Assembly (NCBI GenBank): GCA_021234155.1
Contig: JAJEKV010000056.1
Location: 5,766,932 to 5,830,931 of the forward strand
Direction: 5' to 3'
Length of the DNA stretch: 64,000 nt
From: Isoetes taiwanensis
Taxonomy: Eukaryota; Streptophyta; Lycopodiopsida; Isoetales; Isoetaceae
Below, piece by piece: positions 1-10,642 of the stretch. The notes under the pieces are model-generated. The model had not been told where the DNA came from. It saw nothing but the letters and a program-made list of their open reading frames with translations, and ran no database searches. Position 1 is the stretch's first letter. Each line of letters opens with the position of its first letter. The position numbers were made by a program, and so were the translations under genes.

Positions 1-238
1 AATATCCGCGCATAATGGAGGCTGAACGCCCCAGTTTAAACTGCAAGCCAAATACCTCAAATTAAAGAATTTTCCACGAAATACAAAACACCTTAGGTTT
101 AAGCTTGGATTAGAGCAGCGGTTGCAGTGATCCAAAGCGTTGCGGACCTCCGTCCGAGGTATTTCACTTGGTGAGATGTCTCGTTGCATGGGCATGGAAA
201 AAAGGTGCTTAATTATTGGAGATGCAGCTGGAAGGCTT
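1..238. other. Spacer, nothing recognised
   Basis: No coding similarity, repeat or RNA gene was seen here. A short plus-strand frame starts near 140 and runs into the 111-bp tandem repeat that follows. Confidence 0.4.
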
Positions 239-460
239 GATACTTGGCCCCATGATCTTTTGAAGCATTCTCACGACTTGCAGCCATGTTGGCATGGTGG
301 ATGCAAGTTGTTTTTGGTTATGTTCCTTGAGTCTAGATCATCAAATTTCGATACTTGGCCCCATGATCTTTTGAAGCATTCTCACGACTTGCAGCCATGT
401 TGGCATGGTGGATGCAAGTTGTTTTTGCTTCTGTTCCTTGAGTCTAGATCATCAAATTTC
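239..460. repeat. Tandem duplication of a 111-bp unit
   Basis: Unit 239-349 is repeated directly at 350-460 with only a few differences, around 'gttatg' versus 'cttctg' near the 3' part. The unit is 37 codons long, so a short plus-strand frame (140-490) stays open through both copies. Nothing in the peptide is recognised, so the open frame may be incidental. Confidence 0.9.
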
Positions 461-796
461 AACCACATTTGTAGCACTACAGCTGTATAATTGATCTTCT
501 AAAATGAGTAGGACATTTGGAGTGCAGAATATGCTTTGTCTTATTTTCATTAATCATCTTGATTTAACCACTCTATTTCTGGCATTTAGTGCTTTGTACT
601 TTTGTGGTTTACAGATATTTTATAGTATGTTTGGCTGGGCAGTGATCCGATCTTTGTTCTTTTCATCTTTTCATTTGACAGGTTGTGAAACTTCAAATTT
701 TGTGTAATTTTGTGATTGTTATATCATCAGGTGGGTATGATTTATGCCACTTCACCCTCCGGCCATGGAGGGCAACCCTCCGTGCGCAGCACCTTG
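461..796. other. Spacer, nothing recognised
   Basis: AT-rich sequence. The short frame 504-707 has hydrophobic composition but no recognisable domain. Confidence 0.4.
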
Positions 797-2462
797 TTTA
801 CATAGCTTGTTACCATGGAACAACAGCTAGAGATATTATTTTAATTGGTCCATTTTAACCATTTTAATTTTTGTAAATTATCCTTCAGCGAATTCCATAT
901 TATTTTCCTTTTATGAATATTCCTAGAATCACTTTTCAAATTGGGTTCTTTGACGATTAGGGTTTATGGAAAAACCTAATTTCGACCTGATATGCTCTGC
1001 TTGCTGGCATGGTGATTTAAGTGATCTCCGCTTTCCATGACCACTTGGTCTATATTCGCATACGGATTGCTTGCCCAGTTTATGTCCTATTTGATCTGTA
1101 TTTGATCTAGGAGATGCGATTCTGAAGATTTTATTCATTTGGAACTATGGCATTTGTGTTGCTTGCAATGCAACCAGAATGGTGAACTTCTAATTATAAT
1201 GGCCTGCATGGGTAGACTCAGGAGTGGATTTAACAAGGACGCAGCATCTGTTGGATCCAAGCAAAACCTTGGAGCATCCTATAGGGAATATTGGCCTATT
1301 GAAATGCATACGAATCTAGTCTTCGAGGACGAAATGGCAGTCTGCAACAAACCCCATCAGGTTCTTATTTGATCTCTAATTATTTCTGAAAAGTTATGCA
1401 TAGGCCATCTCTAAATATTTCTCTTTGCCTAGACTTGATATTACTATTTTTGTAATATTTCTAGACTAGTTTCCTGAGCTTTTTGTTGTATTTCTCTAAA
1501 ATGTTGGCTACCTTTTCCCTAAATTAACTGATCCGCGTAACTTTATAGTCCTCTTGATTAAATTTTATGTTGTCATATGCTGAGTTTGTTTGCTCATGTC
1601 CTTGACTAAGATGACCTGTTTTTAGATTGCATAGTCTTTCTACTTGCAAGATCTTGTATTAGCATGCGTTCATTCCTGATGCATCTGGTGTTGTCATCAC
1701 TGGCCTTCATATTTTATGATATCCACTCCCTTTCTAGAAGGTGCTTCGCCCTTAAGCTTGTTTGTTGAAATTTCAGGATGTTTTGAGTGTTTACAGTGAA
1801 CTTAATATGTTGAATATTGCTTTTGTAGATCTCTACTATAATCAATCTGATGAAATATTAGCTGGGTAGATGTGTTATCAGTAGCTAATTTGTTGTTATT
1901 TACATCGGAGTGAACCTTTTACATTGCTATTTTTTGTTTAGCCATGGGGATTCAGATGTGTTACTAGTAGCTAGTTTGCCATATTTAGATGCAAATCCTG
2001 TTGTTGTATCTAGTTATCCCGTTGTTTTCTATTGCTTTATTTCTTCCAGATGCAATTATCACAGACTTGCCCTTTGGTTTGGCTTCGCCATAAATGTTTT
2101 TACAAAACATTTGTGAGCTCTTGAATTGTTGTCTCTTATGCATCTAAGGTTAAGCTAGGCACCGAATAACGAGTCTTCTGGAAAAGGAAAAGCTAGATTT
2201 TATATTCTTTAGGAATATGTGTTCTTGCAATAAGTTTTGAGGCAGTAATGCCAGTTCCAAAAATGATTCATAATGCAAAATCAAGCTGATATATGATGTG
2301 GCAAATCCAAAATGTGTTTGGTTTACCATGTCAAATTGTATTCCAAGTTGGAAAATTGCTCTCATTGTGGTATTGAAGACGATAAGCCGGGTTCATTGCT
2401 TTAGCTTTTTATGTTTTAACTGGTATATTGGTTAATGTTGAAGGGCGTTAAGCCGGATAGGT
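797..2462. repeat. Segmental duplication, copy A (LINE-free)
   Basis: This segment matches 25415-29336 in the same orientation along its whole length, with scattered substitutions and small indels. The match starts at 'tttacatagc' and ends at 'gccggatagg'. Copy B contains a 2.2-kb LINE that is absent here, so copy A keeps the empty target site at 1263-1278. Copy B also lacks several short stretches of copy A. The segment may be part of a host gene (see the exon candidate at 1199), but no known family was recognised. Confidence 0.9.
1199..1360 (+). CDS. Possible first exon, 54 codons, unknown product
   Basis: A frame of 54 codons begins MACMGRLRSGFNK and ends at a CAG/GT junction that resembles a splice donor. 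The product is not recognised. It lies in segmental-duplication copy A. In copy B the same frame loses a base near 25857 and is then cut by a LINE, so if this is a gene only copy A could be functional. No second exon was identified, and the 3' part of the duplicated segment looks non-coding. The call rests only on an open frame and a donor-like site. An incidental frame is an equally good explanation. Confidence 0.2.
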
Positions 2463-2513
2463 CTCATATTTCATGTTGTGTGCTAATTTTTACTTTTGAA
2501 GTTTAACTATTTA

Positions 2514-2908
2514 GGTTTAACACAAACCATTACATTTAACACTTTAAAATTAAATTCCCCTTTAAACCCCCTTTGGTTTGGGTGCATATTCACACGGGGG
2601 GTTACTCCGGGCACTGAGAGCTATCGGATGGGCATATTTGCCCTTTATTCCTTGATCTACACCGTACATAAAGTTCCTCGTTTGTGGGGTATGCATTTAC
2701 AAAAAATGGTATACTATATAACACCATTTGCAAAATACTATAAGATTTGAGGTAATGTACTACATGGTGTTGATTTTGTACATGCGAAACATAATTAGGG
2801 GCTCTCGCTGCCCTACGTCACCCCCCATGTGAATATGCACCCAAACCAAAGGGGGTTTAAGGGGGAATTTAATCTTAAAGTGTTAAATGTAATGGTTTGT
2901 GTTAAACC
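2514..2908. mobile_element. Foldback MITE with about 90-bp terminal inverted repeats
   Basis: The arms 2514-2602 and 2820-2908 are near-perfect reverse complements. They begin GGTTTAACACAAACC and include the G-run/C-run near 'cacggggggt'. The element is flanked by TA on both sides (2512-2513 and 2909-2910), which suits a Tc1/mariner-type or other TA-targeting family. The 217-bp centre has no coding potential. It lies just past the end of segmental-duplication copy A. Confidence 0.85.
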
Positions 2909-2912
2909 TAAA

Positions 2913-4482
2913 TTTTTGTTGGCCCCTTCGAGAATTGTAGCAAAGATTATCTACAATTGGGCCTACACCTTGTTTATGGAAAACCATTAAATCTCCAAAT
3001 CAAATATACAATCTTAATTTATAAAAGAAAGTAGAGAACATAGTAGTTAATATAAAAGGTTATGTGACGTTACAAGGTGCTTTAACAATAAAAACACCTA
3101 ATAGGGCTCACAATATGGAATATGTAACGAGGATATCTTCAACTTATAGACTGCTATACACGTGTTAGTGGCCATACGATCAACATGTATAAGCACATGT
3201 TGGACATGTTTGGAAGCTCGAAGAAGAAGATACAATATGTCATAGTATAACCATAAAAAGATAAATTAATATGTGAAGCAACAACAATTGAGATTTGGAA
3301 CCATCGTGTTGTAGTTTAAAGATATAATCTTGAATGGACAAGAAGTATAGAATCTAAAAAGCATGTTTTATTCTAAAGAACATGTAAGAGATTCACCTGA
3401 AATGAGGCTTCAACATGCCACTAACTGTATCACACTTCACCGTGACTAAAAATGAGCAGCGCATCTACTAAAACAGTACATGCAATTATAGAAGCTTTTA
3501 ACTACATTCTGGAAATGCACAACAAAGATGACAAGACAAGAAAAGTAGAAGGAAAAAACCGACGCTTTAATAAAGACTATCCGTGACACAGCTTCAAACA
3601 TGCAGGAAGCATGCAAAACAGATTCTTTTACTTGTTGAGATGATGCAAGAGTGTAGATGCCTGTGTTTCAAAGGTGTGCCAGGCGCAATCGAAAACCTTA
3701 GAAAGTGTTTCCATCTCGGAGCAATGTGTATCATTGGTCTTGTCTGTTATTAGCTACAGATAGATGCTTGGATGAGCATTATTCTATCTGAATTGAGATG
3801 ATAACGAACTTAGAAAAATGGTCACTTCACTGTATTACACAAAAGCATATTCTCAAGCATCTGCAACGAAACAAAACAAATATAGGAGTGATATCATACA
3901 ACTTTAAAAGCACCGCATGCAGAATTAGTGTTATAAGATGTAAAATAATCAGTACTCTATGGGTAGCTGTGCCCAGCCAGCTTTGCCTTATCTCTGCTAT
4001 GGAACCTTACACCCTAAGTTTTTAGGTTTCAAAAAATGATGCCATGTCTTATTTCTCAGACTACAAAGAATAATATCTGCAATTGCAAGCTTTCCGACCC
4101 AAACCAGCTGGGCAAATAACAAACAAACAAGTTTTAAAAGCTCGTTACCTTGGCAGGAGTTAAGCCTGCCCTATTTTTCATTAACAACACCAATACAACA
4201 GACAAGAACGGCCATTGGATTTTGAAAACCATCCCTTTCTTGTAGTCCCGAACAACATCCAAGTTGAATTTCATACACGTGCATAGGGTAAGTAAAGAGT
4301 AAAATTTACAAATACAAGAGATTCATCATGGCACCCAAAGCCTCCGCAAAGATTTCTTTTACAGGAGTTACTTACATGGGGATTTTTTTAAAATACTAAA
4401 ATTCACAACATACTCTGCTTTTTGCTAAAATATAACTGCAGCAAGGTGGCCCAATATGGCTCCAAATGTGAAAACATTACGG
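2913..4482. other. Spacer, possible 3' UTR at its right end
   Basis: AT-rich, with no convincing coding frame. If the minus-strand exon candidate at 4483-4597 is real, the right-hand part would be its 3' untranslated region. Confidence 0.3.
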
Positions 4483-4597
4483 CTATTCCCCCAGAATTTC
4501 AAAATCAAGCAACTCAAAATGCTTAGATCTATCCTTCAAATCCTTATCTCTGATCTTACCCATTTCCTTCGACTTGTCTAGGACATACTCTGAGTTA
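4483..4597 (-). CDS. Possible terminal exon of an unidentified gene
   Basis: On the minus strand a pyrimidine-rich stretch and CTGCAG at 4603-4598 precede an open 38-codon frame. It starts NSEYVLDKSKEMGK and ends LLDFEILGE before TAG at 4485-4483. The peptide is charged and looks protein-like, but no family was recognised. The region upstream on this strand is interrupted by the LINE beginning near 4945. An exon-like CAATTCCAG/GTCAGT donor on the minus strand lies at about 4936-4922, so the LINE may have landed in or near an exon of the same gene. The frames do not join cleanly, so this is a weak call. Confidence 0.3.
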
Positions 4598-4940
4598 CTG
4601 CAGAACAAATGGATAAGTAATTAGTGAAGATTCTAAAATATAATGCAATTTCTAGCAATCATTTATACTTGCCTATAGCATGCACCAACCGGATGGTAGC
4701 AATTTATGTGTCGTCTCCGCATCATTATCCCAAAAATAACAAAATATTTTCTGAACTAGGAACAAAATGGATGTCTTGATCTTGGTTTGAAGTCTGAAAG
4801 TCAGATAACAGATGTATATGAAAAGCATATGAGCCTATGAAAAACAATCTAATCCTATCCAGATTCAAATTATGAACCCAACCACATGCATGCAAAATGT
4901 AACAGTAATGTAGAAAATAACACTGACCTGGAATTGAAGA

Positions 4941-5700
4941 TTGCAGTTGCTCCCTGATGTGGTGCCAAGAGCTCTCACACTATCGGGGGAGCCCGTTGTT
5001 AGTAGCATTGGGGTGCGGCAGGGCTGCCCTCTATCCCCGACGCTCTTCGGCTTGTACATTGACCAGCTAGAAGAATGGCTAGCTGAGCCACGCACCTGGG
5101 GGGCTCGGTTGATGCACCACGTAATCCGGCAACTCATATATCTTTGATGATGTTGACCTGCATCGCATATACCCCGGAGGACATGCAACGCCACCGGATG
5201 CTTTGGACACTTTACGCCAATTCAGCGACATGAGAGTTAACTTGGCCAAGACAAAGGGTGCTGCTGGTCCCATCATCCCGCACCCACGCCTTCCCTCATT
5301 CACTTACCGAGGCAGGTAGTGGAGGTAGCTCGATCTTATAAGTATTTGGGCATTGAGTTTTCTACTACCACACACCGGGATGCATCCATCGTTTCTGGTC
5401 ACCGCAGTCGTACTTCCTTCCTTCCTTCCTTCACGTATGCAATGCAAAACAACATCCAAAAGGCGGTAGCTGTATGCATGGGGTCACCAGGCACACTTGT
5501 TCGGGGCCTTGGTTGAACCCGTCCTCCTCTATGGGGCGGGAAGTGTGGGGGCGGTGATATCCCTCACCACTTGGAACGATCTAGAGCAGTGCGAAAGGCC
5601 TTCTTGGCCCGGGCACTTTGGAGTGAAGTCCACGGTCCCATATCGGATCTTGCTCGAGGGAGGCGGCTTCCTTCCATTATAGAGGGCTGCTACTGGAACG
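4941..5700 (+). pseudogene. LINE reverse transcriptase fragment
   Basis: Pieces of the RT palm and thumb are readable across three frames. The QGCPLSPTLFGLYID block is intact. The YADD-type catalytic box is reduced to a DDVD-like remnant in another frame. The thumb-like LLYGAG motif lies near 5530. Everything N-terminal (ORF1, endonuclease, RT fingers) is absent, which is usual for incomplete target-primed reverse transcription. The closest relative in this window is the fragment at 34680-35240, which shares the QGCPL block, the LEEWLA/LEDWLA stretch and the (M)RVNL block. Confidence 0.75.
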
Positions 5701-6615
5701 TCACATTATTTACTTCCGAAGGTGGTGGCTATGGATGAAGCCCGGCTGCCCAACCTTGCTTTGGCGGTGGCGATGGGCCCGGCGACTCAAAGCCTTTGGA
5801 AAGACAAGCAAGCCCGGTGATTCTCGCTATGGAATGTGCGAGGCACACGATGTGGACCACTTGCATACACCGAAGGAATGCGCTGCCTTGAAGCGATGCT
5901 TGGATGCTTGCTTCATGGCCAAGCTTTGGGATCGAGAGGCCACATCACATGTCAAGGTGGCAAATTATCGACAACGGGGTTAATCCCATGCTCACGAGGG
6001 GCCCACACCACTACTGCGCACCCATCTACCCATGAAAAAAGCGTGGGGTGATTGCTTCCATTCGCCGCAGTGCACACCACCTCCGCGTTGAGGCAGGGAG
6101 ATGGATTCGGGGCAGCGTGAGGGCCGAGTCCATCCGGTCTTTGTCAGCGAGCGCCATTGAGGATGAAAGTCACGCCCTCGGGCCTGTCCGTGTTTGAGCA
6201 TATCCGGGCTCGGTATGCTCGGTTAGTTGTGCCCCATCGGGCCTTGCATGAGCTCTTGAGCCGCGGCCTCTGTAGGCTTGTTGGGATCATTACCTCAGGG
6301 AGGTAATGGATCTGTGGGACTTCGGTTATGCCCCCCGTCCGGCATTAACCTCGGTTGTACTTGTGATTATGTATATAAGCAGTGCGGTATGTCAAAGATC
6401 CTTATTGCTACTAAGGTTTTCCCCGAAACCCTTGGTGGGGTTTTTAATCCTGGTAGTAATATCGCTGCTCTCTCTTTGTACTTGGGTCCCATAGGCCAGT
6501 TGGCCCCGGGGGACGATAAAATCATATTCTATTCTATTCTATTCTATTCTATTCTATTCTATTCTATTCTATTCTATTCTATTCTATTCTATTCTATTCT
6601 ATTCTATTCTATTCT
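4945..6615 (+). mobile_element. 5'-truncated, degenerate LINE with (ATTCT)n tail
   Basis: This plus-strand non-LTR retrotransposon relic begins within the reverse transcriptase. The frame at 4941-5147 carries GVRQGCPLSPTLFGLYID, the conserved block upstream of the catalytic aspartates. Further pieces follow in shifting frames: a weak DDVDL near 5148-5160, RVNLAKTKG near 5230-5260, and FGALVEPVLLYGAG near 5497-5540. The 3' UTR contains a TTTTCCCCGAAACCC...GGGGTTTTTAATCC motif (about 6417-6452), and the element ends in 18 ATTCT units. The 6-bp GATTGC at 4939-4944 and 6618-6623 is a possible target-site duplication. Many stops and shifts make it inactive. The tail excludes the usual poly(A) L1 type. 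Confidence 0.8.
6526..6615 (+). repeat. (ATTCT)18 pentanucleotide tail
   Basis: Eighteen perfect ATTCT units form the 3' terminus of the LINE starting at 4945. The same pentanucleotide ends the LINE at 41379. A short version, on the opposite strand, ends the mini-insertion at 55203. Confidence 0.95.
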
Positions 6616-6619
6616 TTGA

Positions 6620-7003
6620 TTGCCAAGCTCTTCAAATTCAAATTTGATAGGGAAAACGGATCTGTTTGCCAATGCGGAATTCCAAAAGCTTAATACATTT
6701 TCTATGTACGTTGTTAACATATCTGATTCTCAGAAAAGATATATTTCAAAATTGAATTTTGGGGCATTCCCCGAGCTGACAAAGCTAGTTCTTAACAATC
6801 TGCATTGGGAGGATGTGAGATTACCTTCCCTGAAAGAGTTGTTGGAGCTTGAAATACACGATCCTGCGATCCTTGCAGGCACGTTTGTGTCCCAGATTCC
6901 CAAATTGGGGCAGGGGTTCCTTGGCAATGGAAACGACCGGCAGGATCACAAACCGATTCAGATTCTGCAGTGCACTCCCACTCCAATTACAGCTTGTAAT
7001 TAG
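6620..7003 (+). pseudogene. Leucine-rich-repeat-like coding remnant
   Basis: The frame right after the LINE contains FPELTKLVLNNLHWEDVRL and PSLKELLELEIHD. These have the spacing of one or two leucine-rich repeats, as in plant NB-LRR or F-box/LRR proteins. It has no proper start: the frame opens in LINE flank with a non-ATG codon. It degrades after about residue 100. No NB-ARC or kinase part was found nearby. A diverged LRR relic is the best guess, and an incidental frame is possible. Confidence 0.3.
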
Positions 7004-8040
7004 AATGACAGATCAAACAGACAAAGCTAATTGCGAATCAAACAGACGAATCAAACAGACAAGCCTGGATCAGATTGATAAACAAAGCTAACCGGGATAC
7101 TGTCTTGAGTTGTTGAAGGAAAATTGGTTTGCAGAAAATGCCCACGATTTTGTTGCTTTTGGGCGGTGCGGGGTTTGGGCTTCCGGAAGATTTCCCTCTT
7201 TTTTTTGTTTCTTTATAAGTTTAGGTAGATCTTGGCACAGAATGCCGTTCTGAACGTGAAATTTGGGGCAGAACGCCGTTCCAAACGGCCATTCTTGCCA
7301 ACACTTTGTTTTTACCAAATTTATGAGTTCAACGTTCAGGATCGGTACGCTTGGTCTCCAAGAACGTTTTTGTTCCATAATTTTCATAGAACGGCCATTC
7401 TATGCCAAGTATGATTCCTGGTAGCCTTTGCAAACCTTAATTCAATTCTTAGAATTCAAACCCCTACCTGTAAGAAAAAGTGAAGCTCAATCTTGAACCT
7501 CTTGCCTCCACAACTGGATGCAATCCTAAACCCTCTCTTGCAAAGTTTCTCAAGCCTCGAAAAAGCCCTCTTTGGTTTATATGCAAATATGGATGCATGC
7601 CATGCATATATCCCCAGTATCAAGATAAATGTATTATGTACTAATATGTATAAATACTGGCCTCTAATGGGCTAGGACCATTACATGTTCGAAGGTATGG
7701 CTTTGCAGAATGTGGTCTCTTGAACTACATTGATGTCTGCATATTGTTCATGACGGTTGCCTTTGCATAGAATAGAATAGTTTCAAAAGACTATAGTTTC
7801 ATGGACAACTATGATTGTAGGTAAAGCTGATCATGGCTACCTTAAGAAAAGCACTAGAATTTTCTCATCAAATGCTTGATTGAGATGTACATTACAATCA
7901 TTATCTCAGTGGAACAAGCAATTCAGCTCATCTATTAGATGCCTCGACGAGATATGTGATCTTGGAATATAATGATTTCAGCCTGTTCTTAATAGCGTAA
8001 CTTTCCTGGATTTATTTCAGAAAGCCTATGCATAGCAAGG
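7004..8040. other. Spacer, nothing firm
   Basis: No coding similarity was seen. Around 7220-7400 the words 'agaacgccgttc' and 'aacggccattct' recur in both orientations, suggesting a short diverged inverted-repeat element. Its limits cannot be set. Confidence 0.3.
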
Positions 8041-8049
8041 CCAGCCTAA

Positions 8050-8460
8050 AGAAGCTTTTCAAGTGTCATAGCAAATGCTTTCTAAAAATTTGATATCATG
8101 GAATGCCACAATTTTTGCTTTTGCTTAATGTGGACAACTAATAGAAGCTCTTGATCTATTTCAACAGATGACATTACAACGCATGGTGCCCAATCAAGTG
8201 ACTTATGTTATCATCATTAACGCAAGTGCAGAAAGTAGTGCTCTAACTGAATGAAAAGATGTCCACTGTGCCATCACGAGCTGTAGACTACAACCAGATC
8301 TAATTGTACCGACTACTCTCGTCAATATATAAGGCTGTCATGATATTGCAGCAATATTTGATACCATGCATGTGCAAGATAAATTATCCTGGGCTGCCAT
8401 AATTGCAGCATACATTCAAAATTTGGGTTGCCATTCTAGTTTTGCTTAGGTCACGTCTTT
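8050..8460 (+). pseudogene. Pentatricopeptide-repeat (PPR) protein pseudogene
   Basis: The plus-strand translation shows NLISWNATIFAFA, then EALDLFQQMTLQRMVPNQVT, then a VHCAITSCRLQPDLIV stretch and AAIFDTMHVQDKLSWAAIIAAYIQN. This is the repeating pattern of plant PLS-class PPR proteins, which bind organellar RNA and edit or process it. At least four in-frame stops interrupt it (for example after FAFA, after SALTE and after LVNI), and both ends fade. It is a dead fragment of about four repeats. No E or DYW tail was seen. Confidence 0.75.
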
Positions 8461-9953
8461 ATGGAGTATGACATTTCATAGTTGGATCAATAGGATTTGC
8501 GTAGTAGTATGACAATCAGTAGAATGTTTTGAGATGGTGCTCTAACCCTAATGCTTTTTAGCTTGAAGGTGCCAAAACTCAATGTCGTAGCCTGATTAGG
8601 AACTATTTTTCTTCACTGGAAGAAAGAAATTATCAATAATAACTTTAACCTGCTATTCTTTTATATTTTTTATTCTGAAACAGGAACCAAGCAATGACAC
8701 GATGAGAGAATACTAGGTGAATATGGCATATTGTTAAGCAAGCTTCTTGCCTCGTCAAGCCACTCACAGTGTGCACAAGAATACCAATCATGCCATATAA
8801 AGTTTGTTTGTAGATGCAACATTTTGATTTTGTGAAATAAAGCAATAGCAATTCCTTAATAAAGCCAACATTATGAAAGAATGCTTCAAAATAGTTATGA
8901 TGCTAATAACCATATTTCTCTGTTGCATTTTTGCAGCACTTTGAAATGCTTTTGTCATGCTGGGCAATAATGTTCTTTTAAATTCATGCCTTGTAAAGTT
9001 TTAGCATCATGCTGGCATCTATCTAAGATGACTATGTAAGGTGCACAATGATGTTGAAACCGTGCTTCAGATAGAGGAATTTGCTTAGATACTTTGTTAT
9101 CTCTATGTACACATACAAAGTACTATATTAGCACATACTAAGTATCTTAGGTTTACGAAAGCTCGAGAAAACTGCTTTTTTATATAAAATATGCAGTTGA
9201 ACATTAAGTTCTAGGTTATGCGACATATAATCCACTGCAGTTGCAGTTGGAGAGCATTACATGAGTGTCCTTTGATTGCCACCATATGCCTAGTCTTTCT
9301 TATGGCACTTAAGAACACAATGGCACTCAAGACTACAGTTGCACTGAAACATTGCAACGGATCAGAACCATTGTCATTCTGTTGGTTCTGAACCAACAGA
9401 ATGAAACCGAAGAATAACGAACGAAATTTGGACCCTTGCATGCGCAACATGTTTCAGAACAACTTTTTGTTTTTTGGCCCCAAAACTTAATTTAATGCCT
9501 TTGGCTCTAAATCTGTGGCAAGAAATTCAAGGTCCCGGAGGATGGTAAAGAAAAGCCATTGGCCCTTCAATGAGCATACAACTATTTTTGGCAAGTCCGC
9601 TTTCTTCATACCTCATTCTCGTATTTGGTGGGCTCCAATTTATCTCATCATTGTCAGGTGCAATATGTCATATACATTCTTGCTTGTTCACAATCCAGTT
9701 TTGGCATAGGAAAAAGGAAGCACTGAAAACAGTAAGTCCGTAAAAAACTTTTTCTTTTTCTCGTTTTTGCGTCAGAACAAGAAACATTCAAATACACACT
9801 TGGGGCATCGGAGACCAACCCATCATGCGTAGCACCTTGTATTGCACATATAAACTGTCAATAGAGTGTGCTCTGCAAACTAAAAAGGTAACAATTGCTC
9901 TGGCAAGGATTTGAATCTGAGGGCCAAAATGCTTGCAATACGAAAAATATGCA
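8461..9953. other. Spacer with one long palindrome
   Basis: There is no gene-like frame. The only structured feature is a 29-bp palindrome at 9375-9403 (separate entry). Confidence 0.4.
9375..9403. repeat. 29-bp near-perfect palindrome
   Basis: The arms CATTCTGTTGGTTC and GAACCAACAGAATG are perfectly complementary over 14 bp and separated by a single T. There are no flanking genes, and function is unknown. Confidence 0.85.
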
Positions 9954-10642
9954 TTACGATTGCTGAGTGGAGGCATGAGAATTTGAAACGGACACAGGAA
10001 CAGGAAGATAATGACGGATGAGGGCTTGAAGATGGCCACCCACAGAAACTTCAAGAACAGAGGAGGGGGTAGCCCGAATGCGGTCTACTTCTTGAAGAAG
10101 GCGGTAGAACAACAGCTGGGGCCAATCAATGTGGTGGTTGGAGCGGATGGCTGTGATCACCAGATTATAGAACGACTTATTGATATGGGTGTTCTTGATA
10201 GAATACCCAAGTAATTTGCGCCACAAAAATTTGACAAAAGTGTCATGGGACTTTGCAATATTGGTGAGGCGATGCATGTTTGCTTGATAAGAAGGAGCGC
10301 CAAACTCAGTGACATCTATATCCTGTAAGGCAGCCCAAGATAAACAAGGTGTTTGCAAAGGAATATGGAATACCTCAGAAATCAGGGGCTGGGTAAGCAA
10401 AATGGTGGTGCCATCGACCACAGTAGCATATCCATTTGGGCTGTTGACGATGTGAGCGATGAACTGCTTCAAGTGCTCTGGATTGGGTGCAGGGAGGTCC
10501 ATTTGCGAGAATTCATAAAGCTTCTGGCGTTCCGCGACTTCACGACTTGGGCCAACGAGGGCGTCAAGAAAGACACAGACTCGAAAAGAGTCGGATCCCT
10601 TGGAGCAGTAGCTTGAAGTGTCGAAAATTTAGGTGCAGCCAT
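9954..10642 (-). pseudogene. Extra ORF downstream of Gypsy integrase, one frameshift
   Basis: A 182-residue minus-strand frame (10502-9954) starts MDLPAPNPEHLKQF. It has a protein-like pattern with several tryptophans and a conserved-looking FHIPLQTPCLSW stretch. The frame stays open upstream to about 10630 (FLDALVGPSREVAERQK). The only nearby ATG, at 10642-10640 (MAAPKFSTLQ), is in another frame, so one frameshift near 10580 is likely. The family is not recognised with confidence. It lies on the same strand as the Gypsy pol and beyond its integrase, where Tat-lineage elements are known to carry additional ORFs. Reading it as such an ORF is inference. An unrelated gene or a plant mobile-domain relic is possible. 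Confidence 0.45.

Noticed and set aside
6526-6615. Simple microsatellite interpretation of the ATTCT array
   Set aside because: The same unit sits at the exact 3' end of three separate LINE insertions, so it is treated as a LINE tail.
6278-6619. 113-codon frame ending in repeated SILFY residues
   Set aside because: The C-terminal half is simply translation of the (ATTCT)n tail and the N-terminal half is LINE 3' UTR.
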